Source: Candidatus Latescibacterota bacterium (GTDB taxonomy: Bacteria; Latescibacterota; UBA2968). Taken from it: a stretch of 20,152 nt of DNA. Location of the stretch: NCBI GenBank assembly GCA_018650745.1, contig JABIFK010000863.1, positions 1 to 20,152 on the forward strand, given 5' to 3'. The notes under the pieces are model-generated. The model was not told the DNA's origin and made no database searches. It worked only from the letters and a program-made list of their open reading frames with translations. The translations under genes and the position numbers were made by a program. This document shows, in pieces, positions 1-7,778 of the stretch; within the stretch, counting starts at the first letter, position 1; each line of letters starts with the position of its first letter.

Positions 1-817
1 CTTCAACCAATGTCTCCAACATTTTCAAACGGCTTCGGTGGCCAATCACTTGCGGATGCATGGTCAACAGAAACAACGTGCGTTCTTCATAAGCCATTTG
101 AAATTCTGCCCGCCAAATCTCAAGCAACGCATTCAAATCCATAAACGACCGCGTGCCTTGCGTTGGATCAATCTGAAGAAACGGATGGTCGTCTAAAAGC
201 CATTCTACAGGCAACTCAACAACACCCGTTGGTTTGTGATCGATACACAGTTCATAAGGCCGATCATCGCTCATTAAACTGCTGTCATATACAAGCCCCA
301 AGTCACGGATGATAGATAACGTGTGGGCCGTAAAATCCCACGAGGGTGTGCGAATGCCCGCCGGTGCACGCCCCACGCGTGTGCGCCAATACTCAAATGC
401 CTTGGTGAGCAATTCTCTTTCCTGTTCAGCCGTGAGGTCTTGGCCTTTTTCATGAATCCAACCGTGTAGGCCAATTTCGTGTTGGCCAGATTCCAAAATG
501 GCGTCGATGGCTTCAGGGTGAAGCTGCCCATTTACCGCAGGCACAAAAAACGTGGCCGGTACCTCGTGGCGTGCCAACAACGACAAAATGCGGTAAATAC
601 CCACACGCGCCCCATAAGCACCGCGTGACATCGCAGCCGGAGAATGTTCGCCCCGATACAACCAACTCGTCTCCCCATCAAAATCAAGCGACAACGCCAC
701 AGCAACCTGCGCCCCATTGGGCCAGACCTGTGGCGTAAGATCCGCACCTGCATGCGCCTGCGTTGTAACTTTTTGAATCTGCTCAAGCGGCCACGTCCAG
801 ATGGGTTGTTCAGCCAT
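1..817 (-). CDS. Polysaccharide deacetylase family protein (3'-truncated by window edge)
   Basis: This is a NodB-type carbohydrate esterase 4 protein of the PuuE/HpPgdA-like branch, which removes N-acetyl groups from peptidoglycan or glycans, or hydrolyses cyclic imides. I translated the minus strand from the ATG at 817; the frame stays open to base 1, giving 272 residues with the C-terminus missing. Seen motifs are LDFDGE near residues 44-49, PATFFVPA near 87-94, the metal-binding pair LHGWIHE (His118 and His122) and RTPSWDF near 156-162. An AGGAG ribosome site lies 6 nt before the ATG. No signal peptide is visible, so a cytoplasmic location is likely, as in HpPgdA-type members. The gene starts 32 nt downstream of the helicase stop on the same strand, so it may be read from the defence-like operon or from a promoter inside the helicase gene. 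The family is clear; the substrate is not. Confidence 0.85.
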   Translation of the reverse strand, partial: MAEQPIWTWPLEQIQKVTTQAHAGADLTPQVWPNGAQVAVALSLDFDGETSWLYRGEHSPAAMSRGAYGARVGIYRILSLLARHEVPATFFVPAVNGQLHPEAIDAILESGQHEIGLHGWIHEKGQDLTAEQERELLTKAFEYWRTRVGRAPAGIRTPSWDFTAHTLSIIRDLGLVYDSSLMSDDRPYELCIDHKPTGVVELPVEWLLDDHPFLQIDPTQGTRSFMDLNALLEIWRAEFQMAYEERTLFLLTMHPQVIGHRSRLKMLETLVE

Positions 818-849
818 TATCACTCCTTTTATACTTTTAAGTCCAATTG

Positions 850-3800
850 CTATACCACAGCAGCACGATACTCAACAAAAAGATCACCTGGCAATGGCGT
901 TTCAAGTTCCCAAGTAATTGCAATAGGTCGCTCAGATTCATGTCCTATATAATTGGCCAAACCTGCACACAAGTAAGGCATTGTCCGACCATTTGCATCA
1001 GTTTTTTCAGGTCGAATAAAAAGCGCAATTTTCGTACCTTGCTTTCTGTGATTGATATAACGCTGGCCCACCATACCACCTACAGTTGTAGTTGCTTGGC
1101 TTTCCCAATGAAACAACGTCTCGCTGATAGCATAGTCACGATAGCGCGTAGTCGGAGAGAAATCTTTTTCAGACTTCTTCAAAGTAATAAAGAAAATATC
1201 TGTTTGGGTTGGTTCGTGCCAGTAGACACCTTCTCGAATATAAGGAGGTTCAGTGACGCCCGAGACACCAAAAGCAGATAAAACTTCATCACGGCTATAA
1301 TGTGCATGGTTCAAAAGAGGAATTGACTCATGCACGTCAAAGGGTTTGTGATCATGAATGATCTGATCATCCAAGACATCAAGGATCTTGGCCAACTCAA
1401 ACAATAAATCAGGATGTCTCCACAGTGCATGAATAGCATCTTGTAAAGTTTCAAATTCACCTTTATTTGGATTAAAGATCGTCAGCAAGACCATTTCAAA
1501 TTGGCGCTGGTTTCTCTCAGCAAGTCCTTTTATTTTTGGTGGATGTTTTGCATTTGAAAGACTTTTCAAAAATTCGAGTCGTTCAAGATCATCTACATGC
1601 AACAAGCGACCGAGACCTCGCCCAACCCTGGCTTCGCCTTCAATAATTGTATTATGGAGACATCCTGCCGCACGCCTAACCTTGGTCCAATAGTGATTAT
1701 TACGATAAATATCTTGAATATCAAGACCTGTTTCACTGAGATATTCCTGCAAGGAAACATCACCCAGCATTTGGAGTTCTTGAACACGCTGTCGCCAATT
1801 ATAGGGTAAAGCATGCTGAAGATTATCCAAAACAATATCGGCAGCAACTGGATCCAGTTGTAAATGGCAACCTGCCGGCAAATAAGGAAACCCTTGTTCA
1901 ATGTCGTCTATCAGTTCCCGACGACTACGACCAAGCATTCGTCGATAGCGAAGGTCAAATCGGAATTCCTTTCGTTGGTGCCCGACAAAGTCCAAGACAG
2001 TCAATACATCCTTGCCCTCAGCTCTTCGCAACCCACGCCCCAATTGCTGAAGAAAAATTGTAGCACTCTCGGTTGGGCGCAACATCAAAACCACATCAAT
2101 TGAAGGAATATCAACACCTTCATTGAACAGGTCCACCGTGAAAATTGTTTGAATCAATCCATCCCGCAATTGAGATAATGCATCGTTCCGTTCCTGTGCT
2201 GGCGTTTCAGAAGTAATCGCTTTGGAATGAAGACCCACTTTCTCAAACTCTTGCGCCATGAACTTGGCATGCTCGATGCTCACACAAAACCCAAGTGCGC
2301 GCATTTTCCGAGGCTCACCTATTTTGTCATTTACTGCTTGAAGGATCTTACTCGCCCAAATGTTGTCTGCTGTGTAAACATTCGTGAGTTCGCTAACGTT
2401 GTATCCCTTACCCCGTTGCCATGTAATGTTACTAAGATCCGTACCATCGTGGATACCAAAATAGTGAAAGGGCGACAGCAGTTCCTGTTCCAAAGCATCC
2501 CACAGTCGCAATTCTACACAAATACGATTACCGAACCACCGCAAGATATCTAAATTGTCTGTCCGTTCTGGTGTGGCTGTTAGACCTAATAAGTGCTTGG
2601 GTTGAACATAATTGAGAAGTTTTTTGTAACTGGATGCGGCAGCATGGTGAAATTCATCAACCACAACAATATCGAAATGATCAGGCAATAAATCAAAATT
2701 CTCATTGTTGTTAAGTGTCTGGATTGAAGCAAAAACATGCCCCCAATTTTGAGGACGTTGCCCTGCCAACCAGAATTCACCAAATGCGCCATCTCGGAGA
2801 ACATGTCGAAAAGTCGCGCGACTCTGCTGTAATATTTCCTTACGATGGGCAACATAGAGCAAACGTGCCCTTGGAAGTTGATCCTTCAGTATACGATAAT
2901 CCAAAGCCGCCATAACTGTTTTACCTGTGCCAGTAGCGGCCACAACTAAATTATGCGGATAGCCTCGGGCTCGATCAACCTGCAGTTTTTCAAGGATCTG
3001 GCGCTGAAACGGATAAGGGTGAATATCGAAAGGAGTAAGGTCAATATCATCATGTCTTTGTTTATTCAGCACGGATCTAAAACGTTCTTGATCAAATATT
3101 TCAAATGATGAATTGGCCCAATAAGAAAAAAAGGTCGCCTCAAATTTTTCTATAAGTGCAGGGTTACTTCGCTGTGCCGCCCGCACATTCCACTCAAGGC
3201 CCGTGACTTGAGCTGAAAAAGTTAGATTTGATGAACCAATATATACGGTTGAATGGCCATTGTTACGATGGAAAAGCCAAGCCTTAGCATGAAGTCGTGT
3301 GGTGCTGGTATCATATGAAACCTTAACTTGACCACCAAGATTTTGTAGTGCTTCAAGGGCTCGTGATTCAGTCGTGCCTGTGTATGTTGTGGTAATCACA
3401 CGCAGTTCGCGACCAGATTCTACATGACGACGTAGAGCGGGAAGCATCTCGCGAATGCCAGTCCACCGGATGAAAGCACAAACCAAATCAATTCTATCAG
3501 CAGAGACAATTTCGGCCAGTAGCTCTCGACCAACTCCAGGCTCACCACGCGCGTTGGTCATCAACACGGTGTCACGAATTGGGGTCAGAGGTTTCTCAAT
3601 AGTATTGGCCTTACCGTCGAGTCCCACGGACTCAATAGCAACCAATCGCTGAAGAGGATCTACTAAGGCGTCACGTGGAAGTATTGCGTCGGGCATTATA
3701 TCACGAAGTGAAGCCATGAGTTGAGAGGACATTGCAATACCAGCTTCATGACGTTTATCGTTAGGCAAACTGCTCAGTGACCGCTCGACCCAACGTTCTA

Positions 3801-3948
3801 CGACTTGGGCAATGCGATGTGGAACATCTACAGGATCGACATCTTTCAAAACAACGGACGAAAGACGATTATCAAGGTCGTTGAGACGATTGTTCAGAAA
3901 AATATCCAAAAGGTCGTCATATACACCCAGATTCATTTCATCAGACAT
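850..3948 (-). CDS. PLD-nuclease / SF2 helicase / DUF3427 fusion protein
   Basis: This large multidomain protein (1032 aa from the chosen ATG) probably cuts and translocates nucleic acid. An N-terminal phospholipase-D-type nuclease half-site shows RLHAKAWLF (His220, Lys222) followed by GSSNLT near 239-244. The superfamily II helicase core follows, with Walker A ATGTGKT near 338-344, DEFHH near 431-435, LTATPER near 456-462, and motif VI QQLGRGLRR near 634-642. The remaining C-terminal third (about 350 residues) matches the position of DUF3427 in this architecture. An in-frame TTG start at 3972 would overlap the upstream gene, but the ATG at 3948 has a GAGA element 7 nt before it and lies 16 nt after the upstream stop, so I prefer it. 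It is the last gene of a four-gene set with HNH and MazG-like proteins. Helicases of this kind are common in restriction and defence islands; an antiphage role here is inference. Confidence 0.9.
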   Translation of the reverse strand: MSDEMNLGVYDDLLDIFLNNRLNDLDNRLSSVVLKDVDPVDVPHRIAQVVERWVERSLSSLPNDKRHEAGIAMSSQLMASLRDIMPDAILPRDALVDPLQRLVAIESVGLDGKANTIEKPLTPIRDTVLMTNARGEPGVGRELLAEIVSADRIDLVCAFIRWTGIREMLPALRRHVESGRELRVITTTYTGTTESRALEALQNLGGQVKVSYDTSTTRLHAKAWLFHRNNGHSTVYIGSSNLTFSAQVTGLEWNVRAAQRSNPALIEKFEATFFSYWANSSFEIFDQERFRSVLNKQRHDDIDLTPFDIHPYPFQRQILEKLQVDRARGYPHNLVVAATGTGKTVMAALDYRILKDQLPRARLLYVAHRKEILQQSRATFRHVLRDGAFGEFWLAGQRPQNWGHVFASIQTLNNNENFDLLPDHFDIVVVDEFHHAAASSYKKLLNYVQPKHLLGLTATPERTDNLDILRWFGNRICVELRLWDALEQELLSPFHYFGIHDGTDLSNITWQRGKGYNVSELTNVYTADNIWASKILQAVNDKIGEPRKMRALGFCVSIEHAKFMAQEFEKVGLHSKAITSETPAQERNDALSQLRDGLIQTIFTVDLFNEGVDIPSIDVVLMLRPTESATIFLQQLGRGLRRAEGKDVLTVLDFVGHQRKEFRFDLRYRRMLGRSRRELIDDIEQGFPYLPAGCHLQLDPVAADIVLDNLQHALPYNWRQRVQELQMLGDVSLQEYLSETGLDIQDIYRNNHYWTKVRRAAGCLHNTIIEGEARVGRGLGRLLHVDDLERLEFLKSLSNAKHPPKIKGLAERNQRQFEMVLLTIFNPNKGEFETLQDAIHALWRHPDLLFELAKILDVLDDQIIHDHKPFDVHESIPLLNHAHYSRDEVLSAFGVSGVTEPPYIREGVYWHEPTQTDIFFITLKKSEKDFSPTTRYRDYAISETLFHWESQATTTVGGMVGQRYINHRKQGTKIALFIRPEKTDANGRTMPYLCAGLANYIGHESERPIAITWELETPLPGDLFVEYRAAVV

Positions 3949-3964
3949 TATTTTATCTCGATTT

Positions 3965-4909
3965 CTAAGCAAACCATGTGGGTGGAACTAAGAAAATGGG
4001 GCCACGTGGATGAAGGGTGATGACATCTGAATATCGTTTCAACCACTTTTCAAATTGTTGCTCAATCGCTGAATCTGTACCCAAATATACACGTCTCATT
4101 GCCAAATGATCTTCCAAATGCTTTCTAGCTATGTGTCCATCAAATCGGGTTTCACTTTCATCAAACGTCACATATTGATCCATCGTCATATGACTAAAAA
4201 GTGCGTTGTGGATTGTTTGTTTGACCATAAAAGCACAGAACTTAGAGGGTGCAAATCGTTTTGTCCGTGGATCATACACAAAATAGGTCACCGTGCGTTT
4301 GCCCCACAAATTTCGAAGCTTGGATTCTTTTAAATCTTCATGCCACTGATGAAGATTGAGCATCATATCTGTATAGTTGGCAACATAATGTATGAGGTGT
4401 TTATGTGCTGAAACAATAGGTTTGGCAACTGCAAAAGCGCGATCCAACTCACCTTTAATATTGAGTTGGGCGTTTTGAAGGTCTTCGAATGGGAGGTGGT
4501 TTAAACGTTTGATTTCTGAACCGTCGAGATAAGGAAAAAGCGGGGTTTGAAAAGCTTGAATACCCAGATGTCGGATCAGCGTAATGGTATTGGCCGCCAA
4601 ATTCCGACGACCACGTGACACATGGGGACTCACCATTGAAATAAAGGTATCAGAAGGTGACCACGGCTTGAACAAATGCGCCGTCGCAAACTTGGCATGG
4701 TTGGCAACCGGATCGGCTCGACTGATCTCAAACTCAATCCAAACACGTTGTGTGTTATCAACACTGGAAAGCAAAACATCTGCTCGCGACTGATACCCCA
4801 ATAATCGATTGAGTTCATTCGATAAAATGGTCACTTCATCTTGACACGTCCATCCTTGCGGACAGATATCAGAAAAGGCTTTTTGAAGGTGTTTTGCGAG
4901 AGATGGCAT
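3965..4909 (-). CDS. Unrecognised protein, candidate PD-(D/E)XK-like nuclease
   Basis: This 314-residue soluble protein is not one I can place in a named family. Its N-terminal part resembles a restriction-endonuclease fold by pattern: Glu25 in a predicted helix, Asp44 in SRADVLL, then VWIEFEISRADP with Glu59 and Glu61 at the end of a hydrophobic strand, and Lys73 or Lys81 further on. The strict ExK lysine is not present, so the assignment is tentative. The C-terminal half is helical and rich in aromatic residues. The start ATG directly abuts the stop codon of the upstream HNH gene (TAA then ATG), and its own stop lies 16 nt before the helicase ATG, so it is clearly part of the operon and probably translationally coupled. 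Its place between two nucleases suggests target recognition or cleavage; no methyltransferase is visible nearby. Confidence 0.8.
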   Translation of the reverse strand: MPSLAKHLQKAFSDICPQGWTCQDEVTILSNELNRLLGYQSRADVLLSSVDNTQRVWIEFEISRADPVANHAKFATAHLFKPWSPSDTFISMVSPHVSRGRRNLAANTITLIRHLGIQAFQTPLFPYLDGSEIKRLNHLPFEDLQNAQLNIKGELDRAFAVAKPIVSAHKHLIHYVANYTDMMLNLHQWHEDLKESKLRNLWGKRTVTYFVYDPRTKRFAPSKFCAFMVKQTIHNALFSHMTMDQYVTFDESETRFDGHIARKHLEDHLAMRRVYLGTDSAIEQQFEKWLKRYSDVITLHPRGPIFLVPPTWFA

Positions 4910-5989
4910 TTAATAATCGTCCAATTCTAAGTTTTGGAATGCTTGATTCAGAATAGGTTGCCATTGGGATGTAATTCGACGCAACGATTTACTCTTTATC
5001 CATACTTGTGCTTTTGCTTGATAGACATGGTTATAAGCCCATTGAGCAATCTGTAGCGAGTTTTCGAGACTATATCGAAACTTAAATTGATCAAAAACCT
5101 TTTCTAATTCAGTAGAATGTTCCAGATGAAATTGTGTCCAACGTTCAAGATGCTCTTCGGCAGCAATGTGATTGCTTTTGTGCCGATTTGCTGTGGTTGA
5201 TGCCAGTACGAAATTGTGCCCCAAATCGGATGGATATCGTGACCAAGGAATAAAATGATCTACTTCACCTGTTCCATGCAAAGGTTGATTGGTGTAGAAA
5301 CATCGACCCTTTTGAATATCATAAAGCGATTGACGTAGCGGTGTCAGATTAGAGCGTTTTGTACCAAATAGGAATTCTTTCAGATCTACATTTTCTCCAA
5401 TAACATCTACATTATATTTTCTAACATAAGTGGTCCAATGCTGTTGTATCATAGCGGTTATAAATTCATAGAATGTTCGAAAGCAAAAAGCAACACCTGG
5501 TTTCAATACAATACTCCTACATGTATATTCATTCGTGTTTTCATAAAGATGGTCTAAGACTTCATCACCGACCCTTTGCAACTTCCATAATGGCATTTTT
5601 CGAATTGTAGCATCAATACTACTTATGAGTGCAGGCTCACGCTCTGGACGAATAGCATTACCACCATAGGCGACTGCCGCTTCTGAAATATGGTTAATTA
5701 TTGCAGCCTGTCCGCCTGTATTCTGTTTAAGAATTTGAGCATTGGTACCAGGAAAAGGCTTTGTTTGACGCGCATAAAGATATAAAAACTGTGTAGCCAG
5801 ATCGTCCGAAGTGAGCGCAAGGGGTGCGCCCGAATCATCCCCTTTGATAATTGATAAGTCTGCCAATGTGTGTAATAATGCGAATTTATATGTAGAAACA
5901 AAGCTCCCTTCGTTTAAGATGCGTTGAATGTTTCTTAAAAACGAAAGTTGTTGTTCCGCTAATGGTTTTCTGTAGTTATTGGTATTCAT
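4910..5989 (-). CDS. HNH endonuclease domain protein
   Basis: The 359-residue protein carries an HNH (beta-beta-alpha metal) nuclease domain toward the C-terminus. The motif GRCFYTNQPL (Cys230) is followed by GEVDHFIPWSRYP (Asp244, His245) and HNFVLA (Asn259), then ANRHKSN near 268-273. This is the layout of HNH nucleases that nick or cut double-stranded DNA using one metal ion. The N-terminal 220 residues are unassigned and may bind the target or a partner. No zinc-finger cysteine pairs flank the motif. The start at 5989 has only a weak ribosome site, and it follows the MazG-like gene by 19 nt, so coupling to that gene is plausible. It is the second gene of the four-gene operon. The nuclease domain is confident; the biological target is unknown. 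Confidence 0.87.
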   Translation of the reverse strand: MNTNNYRKPLAEQQLSFLRNIQRILNEGSFVSTYKFALLHTLADLSIIKGDDSGAPLALTSDDLATQFLYLYARQTKPFPGTNAQILKQNTGGQAAIINHISEAAVAYGGNAIRPEREPALISSIDATIRKMPLWKLQRVGDEVLDHLYENTNEYTCRSIVLKPGVAFCFRTFYEFITAMIQQHWTTYVRKYNVDVIGENVDLKEFLFGTKRSNLTPLRQSLYDIQKGRCFYTNQPLHGTGEVDHFIPWSRYPSDLGHNFVLASTTANRHKSNHIAAEEHLERWTQFHLEHSTELEKVFDQFKFRYSLENSLQIAQWAYNHVYQAKAQVWIKSKSLRRITSQWQPILNQAFQNLELDDY

Positions 5990-6008
5990 AAGAAGTTGTG
6001 GCTAAAGT

Positions 6009-6317
6009 TTAATCCACCCACTCAAGAAAAACCCGCTTTTTAAACCCACCGCGTTCCAATGCCTTCTGTTTCCGAACGTCTTCCACCGTTGCCTGATCAG
6101 CACCCAATGATTCTGTCAGTGCGTGTACCACTTCCAATATATCTGCCAACTCTTCAAGATTCGGTTGTTCGGTAAACTCGGTCACTTCCTCTTGGAGCTT
6201 CTTGATCAGTGCGTCTTGGTATTCTGTTTCAGACAAAATGCGTGTTTGGCATTGTTTGCCTTTTTGCTGAATGATGTCTGGGATTAAATCTCGAACCAGT
6301 TTGTTATAGTCAGGCAT
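6009..6317 (-). CDS. MazG-like nucleotide pyrophosphohydrolase
   Basis: This small all-alpha NTP pyrophosphohydrolase (102 aa) is of the type often annotated as phosphoribosyl-ATP pyrophosphohydrolase. Visible motifs are MPDYNKLVRDLIPDII at the start, the metal-binding EEVTE (Glu43, Glu44, Glu47) and EELAD (Glu56, Asp59), and a RGGFKKRVFLE ending. The frame is open further upstream to 6476, but the family begins at the Met at 6317, a GGAG lies 10 nt before it, and a good promoter sits inside the upstream extension, so the short start is preferred. It is not next to histidine genes, so a HisE role is unlikely. MazG-like enzymes hydrolyse non-canonical or signalling nucleotides, and as first gene of a nuclease/helicase operon this one may adjust nucleotide pools during infection or stress; that last point is inference. 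Confidence 0.88.
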   Translation of the reverse strand: MPDYNKLVRDLIPDIIQQKGKQCQTRILSETEYQDALIKKLQEEVTEFTEQPNLEELADILEVVHALTESLGADQATVEDVRKQKALERGGFKKRVFLEWVD

Positions 6318-6362
6318 CTCAGAAATTCTCCAATTGTGCATATTCGTTTCACTGATCTTGGT

Positions 6363-6397
6363 ATTGTTAAAAACAATATAATGCTGTCTTTGAAGAC
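6363..6397. promoter_or_regulatory. Two perfect palindromes overlapping the operon promoter (candidate operators)
   Basis: One palindrome, GTCTT-tg-AAGAC at 6386-6397, lies wholly in the spacer between the -35 and -10 elements. A second, ATTGTT-aaa-AACAAT at 6363-6377, overlaps the -10 and the predicted start point. Both have no mismatches in their arms. Their placement fits repressor binding that would block RNA polymerase. No regulator gene is recognised in the operon, so the binding protein, if any, is encoded elsewhere or is one of the operon proteins. The second palindrome could also form a small hairpin at the 5' end of the mRNA. Confidence 0.4.
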
Positions 6398-6403
6398 TTA
6401 CAA
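6375..6403 (-). promoter_or_regulatory. Predicted sigma-70-type promoter of the MazG/HNH/helicase operon
   Basis: On the minus strand a -35 element TTGTAA (6398-6403) and a -10 element TATATT (6375-6380) are separated by exactly 17 nt. Transcription would start near 6368, about 50 nt before the MazG-like ATG at 6317. This is the best promoter match seen in the 171-nt gap after the alcohol dehydrogenase gene. It supports the short start of the first operon gene. Confidence 0.6.
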
Positions 6404-6488
6404 CTTCTAAAAAGGTCAATTCTGAAACCAAATACATAAGTTCATTTTTGCACAAAACAACAATCCATATACTCATCGCACTCCAAAT

Positions 6489-7625
6489 TTACCGAATGTT
6501 ATTGAGCAACGCTCGAAGTGCATCCTGTGACAACATGCGCGGATTATTCTGCAAGCGTTCTGTATTCACATTCTGCACCAGCAAGTCGATATCGGCATTG
6601 GTTTGTACCCCCACATCACCCAAACGCGTTGGGCATCCAATTGCAACGATCAAAGCTTCAATTCGCTCATGGGCTTCTTGAGCTGCCTCTACCTCAAACA
6701 AAGACAAAAGAGAGTGCAAACCTTTGTGTACGGGCCCCACACCCTCGGGATGACAACAATCATCTGCACCTACCGCATAGTTATACACCAACATCGGTCC
6801 CAACGTCAACGCCACCGCCAATCCATGTGGCACCCCAAAGTGAGATGTAAGCGTATAAGAAATCGCGTGGGGTGCAGTTGTCTTGCTGATATTAATTGCC
6901 TTGCCAGCCAAATGAGCCGCTTTGCACATGTTCAATCGCACATCGGGTGATGGATTATGAACCGCGACTTCCAAATTCGCCATCACCAATGTCAACGCCT
7001 CGCTCGCAAACCCCTGCGAAGTGGGTGTTGCATTCACACTCCAAAACGACTCCACCGCCTGCGACAACGCATCCAACCCTGTATGTGCCGTGATCGACGC
7101 AGGCAAATTGGCCGTCAAATCCGAATCTACCACTGCATAGTTGGGCAGCACAAATTCATGCGCCACAGAATACTTTTGCCCATCTACATACACGACTGCA
7201 AAATGTGTGGCCTCACTGCCCGTCCCTGCCGTGGTCGGCATTGCAATTAAAGGTGGGCCAGCGTGTTCAATGGGTGCAAGACCTGTCAACAAATCCACGG
7301 ACTCACATGTGTGAGCACTGCAAATACCGATCAACTTGGCCATATCAATCGCAGAGCCTCCGCCCACAGCCAACACCATGTCACATGGATGATCTCGCCA
7401 AACGTGAAGCCCACGCATCACATCGTCATATTTGGGATTGGGTGCAAATGCATCAAAAAACGCACACTCTCGCCCCTCTAAAGCAGGCACCAGCTTCGCC
7501 TTGGCACCCGAAAGATCATATGCTGTGCGGTCGGCAACCACAAAAACAGAACGAACATTTTGTTGATCAAATATAGCAGATACATTTTCAATTGCGCCAG
7601 AACTCAAATACACGTCTTGTGTCAT
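6489..7625 (-). CDS. Iron-containing alcohol dehydrogenase, phosphonoacetaldehyde reductase type
   Basis: This group III (iron-dependent) alcohol dehydrogenase has 378 aa. The NAD(P)-binding loop is VGGGSAIDMAK near residues 87-97, followed by the family signature PTTAGTGSEAT near 130-140. Metal ligands are Asp185 in LDALSQAVE, His253 in TTAPHAISY and His267 in FGVPHGLAV. The usual second ligand His is Gln189, which as I recall is typical of the phosphonoacetaldehyde reductase (PhpC-like) branch, as are ATHFAVVYV and ESFWSVN. It would interconvert phosphonoacetaldehyde and 2-hydroxyethylphosphonate in the cytoplasm. The ORF is open to 7673, but the ATG at 7625 has an AAGGA site 6 nt upstream and matches the family start. 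It is divergent from phnX, whose product uses the same aldehyde, which strengthens the assignment. The direction of reaction in the cell is uncertain. Confidence 0.85.
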   Translation of the reverse strand: MTQDVYLSSGAIENVSAIFDQQNVRSVFVVADRTAYDLSGAKAKLVPALEGRECAFFDAFAPNPKYDDVMRGLHVWRDHPCDMVLAVGGGSAIDMAKLIGICSAHTCESVDLLTGLAPIEHAGPPLIAMPTTAGTGSEATHFAVVYVDGQKYSVAHEFVLPNYAVVDSDLTANLPASITAHTGLDALSQAVESFWSVNATPTSQGFASEALTLVMANLEVAVHNPSPDVRLNMCKAAHLAGKAINISKTTAPHAISYTLTSHFGVPHGLAVALTLGPMLVYNYAVGADDCCHPEGVGPVHKGLHSLLSLFEVEAAQEAHERIEALIVAIGCPTRLGDVGVQTNADIDLLVQNVNTERLQNNPRMLSQDALRALLNNIR

Positions 7626-7675
7626 AGCTTTCCTTTTGCAAATTCTTAATGTAAATTGGAAATCATGAGACAACA

Positions 7676-7694
7676 GAGCAGGAAACCCCTGCCC
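7676..7694. repeat. Short imperfect palindrome, possible dispersed REP-like element
   Basis: The minus strand reads GGGCAGG-ggttt-CCTGCTC, a 7-bp stem with one G-U type pair and a 5-nt loop. It lies in the 153-nt divergent gap between the alcohol dehydrogenase and phnX. No T-rich tract follows on either strand, so it is not an obvious terminator. Its G-rich core differs from the A/T-rich surroundings, which suggests a small inserted element. Only one copy was noticed in this window. Confidence 0.4.
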
Positions 7695-7715
7695 TTACGA
7701 CCAGATGAACATCGA

Positions 7716-7745
7716 TTGTATGTATGGACATCAGGCGCATACACT
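7716..7745 (+). promoter_or_regulatory. Possible phnX promoter
   Basis: A -35-like TTGTAT (7716-7721) and a -10-like TACACT (7740-7745) are 18 nt apart. The predicted transcript would start near 7752 and give a leader of about 27 nt before the phnX ATG. The match is moderate and unsupported by other signals. Confidence 0.35.
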
Positions 7746-7778
7746 GATGATTAAAATCTCAACACTGAAAGGTACACC

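Noticed and set aside
6009..6317. HisE, the histidine biosynthesis enzyme
   Set aside because: No his genes are nearby, the protein ends in the RGGFKKRVFLE form of the MazG-like group, and it sits in a nuclease operon.
6318..6476. N-terminal extension of the MazG-like ORF
   Set aside because: It has no family match, contains the predicted promoter and both palindromes, and a ribosome site supports the internal Met at 6317.
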